Assembly: GCA_025362495.1 (NCBI GenBank)
Contig: JANYGI010000167.1
Location: 44,449-108,448, forward strand
Direction of reading: 5' to 3'
DNA: 64,000 nucleotides
DNA from: Byssovorax sp.
Lineage (GTDB): Bacteria > Myxococcota_A > Polyangia > Polyangiales > Polyangiaceae
In this document: positions 62,550-64,000 of the stretch, piece by piece
Layout: every line of letters starts with the position of its first letter
How positions within the stretch are numbered: position 1 is the first letter of the stretch
Translations under genes and position numbers: made by a program
Notes under the pieces: model-generated
Told to the model about the DNA's origin: nothing
Seen by the model: the letters and a program-made list of their open reading frames with translations, nothing else
Databases searched by the model: none

Positions 62550-63773
62550 TCAGCTCGCGCCGCGGCGGGTCTCGGTGAGCAGCTGCTCGACGTAGGGGCG
62601 CTGCGACGCCCTGGGAGAGCCGTTGAGCCACTCCAGGAAGAGATTGCGTGTCTCGTTCCGGCAAGCCCCGCCGCGGATGCGCGGGAGCACGTTCTCCAGG
62701 CTCCGGGGCGCGTAGATCCGCGTCGTGCCGCCGTCGGCGGGGGCCTCGAGGCCGTGAATCACCACGTCGATGCCGACCTCCATCGCGGCGCCGAGGCACA
62801 TCACGCAAGGCTCCAGGGTGGAGACGAGGACGGCGCCGTCGCCGAGATCGCGCCCCGTGGCGGCCAGCCGGCGGAACGCGTCGATCTCCGCATGAGCGGT
62901 GACATCGCCGGTCTCGCAAGCGCGGTTGTGGCCGGTCGCCATCAAGGTGCCGTTGCCGTCGAACAACGCCGCGCCGATGGGGACTTCGCCCTTTGCCATC
63001 CCGGCGCGCGCCGCCTCGATCGCCTGGCTCATCAGCGCCTCGATCACGGCCCGATTGAAGGCGACGTGGCCCGGTGAAGCGGCGGTGAGGGCGGCAGGGA
63101 GCGAGTCGCGAAGATCGCCGAGATCAGGCGCGACGAAGCGAGCGCCCGCCGCGAGGAAGTCCTCCCTGGAGGCGAACCCGCTGGTGACGCCGAGGAACGC
63201 GACGCCGGCGGCGCGGGCGGCGGCAGCGTCGTGGACCGAATCGCCGAGGAGCGCGCAGGCGAGCGGATCTTCCCCGAGCCGCGCACAGGCCGCCTCCACC
63301 ACAGGTGGGGCGGGCTTGCTCGACGCCGCGTCGTCGCCTGTGGCGATCTCGTCGACCATCGAGGCGAACGAGCGCCCGAGTGCCCGCTCCAGCAGCGCGA
63401 GATCATCGCGCGACGACGAGGTGGCGAGCGCGGTGCGGACCCCGCGCGCTCGGAGCGCGTCGAGCAGGGCCATCACCCCTGGAAACAAGGCGACGCCGTT
63501 CTTCTCGACGTGGGTGCGGAACGCCTCGGCGCGGGCGCGGCGGAGGGCGTCGCCGTGACGGCGCTCGACGTCGCGGCCGAGCACGTCGGGTACGAGGTGG
63601 TCACCGCCTTTGCCGATCTCGTCGGCGATCCGATCGTGGCCGACGCGGTAATCGAACGCCGCAAAGGCGACCAGCCAGGCGTTCACGTGAGCTTCGTTGG
63701 TGTCGACGAGGGTGCCGTCGACGTCGAGGAGGAGAGCGCGGGGAGTCATCGTGAAGAGCGAGAATGCAGACAT
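62550..63773 (-). CDS. Fusion of a HAD-like phosphatase with a zinc-dependent nucleoside/tRNA deaminase
   Basis: The 407-residue protein starts at 63773 (GAGGG upstream). An in-frame ATG at 63749 is a second choice. The N-terminal HAD part has LLLDVDGTLVDTN (Asp nucleophile), the beta-phosphoglucomutase-like cap, TALATSSSRDD and GDSVHDAAAARAAG (residues 12-210). The second half is a cytidine-deaminase fold with the zinc ligands HAEIDA (about 291) and EPCVMCLGAAM (about 320), with the general base Glu in HAE. The deaminase is nearest the guanine/tRNA-adenosine deaminase type. A short linker joins the two. A phosphatase coupled to a deaminase suggests nucleotide salvage or house-cleaning. The order and substrate are unknown. 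Confidence 0.85.
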   Translation of the reverse strand: MSAFSLFTMTPRALLLDVDGTLVDTNEAHVNAWLVAFAAFDYRVGHDRIADEIGKGGDHLVPDVLGRDVERRHGDALRRARAEAFRTHVEKNGVALFPGVMALLDALRARGVRTALATSSSRDDLALLERALGRSFASMVDEIATGDDAASSKPAPPVVEAACARLGEDPLACALLGDSVHDAAAARAAGVAFLGVTSGFASREDFLAAGARFVAPDLGDLRDSLPAALTAASPGHVAFNRAVIEALMSQAIEAARAGMAKGEVPIGAALFDGNGTLMATGHNRACETGDVTAHAEIDAFRRLAATGRDLGDGAVLVSTLEPCVMCLGAAMEVGIDVVIHGLEAPADGGTTRIYAPRSLENVLPRIRGGACRNETRNLFLEWLNGSPRASQRPYVEQLLTETRRGAS

Positions 63774-64000
63774 CGTGCCCTCTGCGCCTCAGCGTGGCAG
63801 TCGACCTCACCAGGATGCCAGGCTCGTGATTCTCTCCAGGATTTCCGGGGCGGATTGTCCTCAGACTCGTGTTTCGCCCTTTTCGGTGGGAGTCCGCGGC
63901 GTCTGACTCGAGATAGCGCCCCGTGCGTCGGCAAGCGGGCCAGAGTCCCGCACGCGAACAAAGGGGCATCGAGCGGACGGGCGACCTCTCCGTCGGTCCA

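Noticed and set aside
63774..64000. Further gene at the right edge
   Set aside because: No frame with a ribosome site or recognisable product covers these 227 bases. They look like non-coding DNA upstream of the HAD-deaminase gene.

Overview
This window looks like a chromosomal segment of a myxobacterium, most likely of the Sorangium/Polyangium type (order Polyangiales). The evidence is very high GC, strong G/C wobble bias that opens long antisense reading frames, many lipoproteins with Gly/Ser/Thr/Ala-rich or Cys-rich mature regions, several cytochrome-like lipoproteins, HEAT-repeat proteins, a sphingolipid-type serine palmitoyltransferase and a lipid A gene cluster. This is inference from gene content. 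No rRNA, tRNA, insertion sequence, prophage or CRISPR array was found.

Layout. 1-2.3 kb: the 3' end of an unknown gene, a decayed AbiEii-type toxin module, and twelve 22-bp tandem repeats. 2.3-5.7 kb: a SNF2-type helicase with a zinc-ribbon partner. 5.8-10.7 kb: housekeeping enzymes (GH13 hydrolase, soluble transhydrogenase, class I lysyl-tRNA synthetase). 10.7-16.4 kb: HEAT and LRV-like repeat proteins, one fused to an aldo/keto-reductase fold, ending in a broken gene. 16.4-20.5 kb: Cys-rich lipoprotein, NtrC-type regulator, serine palmitoyltransferase. 20.7-24.5 kb: Cys-rich lipoprotein, then Skp/OmpH-lpxD-fabZ-lpxA. 24.5-29.7 kb: a DUF3570 barrel protein, cytochrome-like lipoproteins, a DUF4266 lipoprotein and a TlpA-like thioredoxin. 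29.7-34.3 kb: transglutaminase-like protein preceded by a 32-residue reading frame, unknown helical protein, phosphoesterase lipoprotein, small membrane protein. 34.3-39 kb: an operon of HExxH-type putative peptide hydroxylase, arrestin-fold protein and acyl-CoA-dehydrogenase-like protein, with a divergent lipoprotein. 39-44.1 kb: M1-type peptidase, TetR regulator divergent from a fatty-acid desaturase across phased operators, ChaC-like enzyme, and a SelD with an in-frame TGA that reads as selenocysteine. 44.1-51.5 kb: envelope proteins, a GH31 lipoprotein, and a four-gene cluster starting with a DUF2127-like membrane protein. 51.5-57.7 kb: an operon of periplasmic electron-transfer proteins (cytochrome c, IorA/IorB-type molybdenum hydroxylase, di-heme lipoprotein). 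57.8-64 kb: crotonase, second SNF2 helicase with SWIM zinc-finger partner, HAD-deaminase fusion.

How the genes work together. Many neighbours overlap by four bases (ATGA or GTGA), so operons are easy to read. The clearest units are lipid A synthesis (lpxD-fabZ-lpxA with the chaperone), the DUF3570/DUF4266/TlpA redox locus, the cytochrome-IorA-IorB-di-heme operon, the two helicase/zinc-protein pairs and the HExxH-arrestin-dehydrogenase operon. The last of these, the selenocysteine SelD with its SECIS-like hairpin, and the TetR operators are the most rewarding places to look. Single-base frameshifts in at least three loci point either to gene decay or to residual sequencing error.
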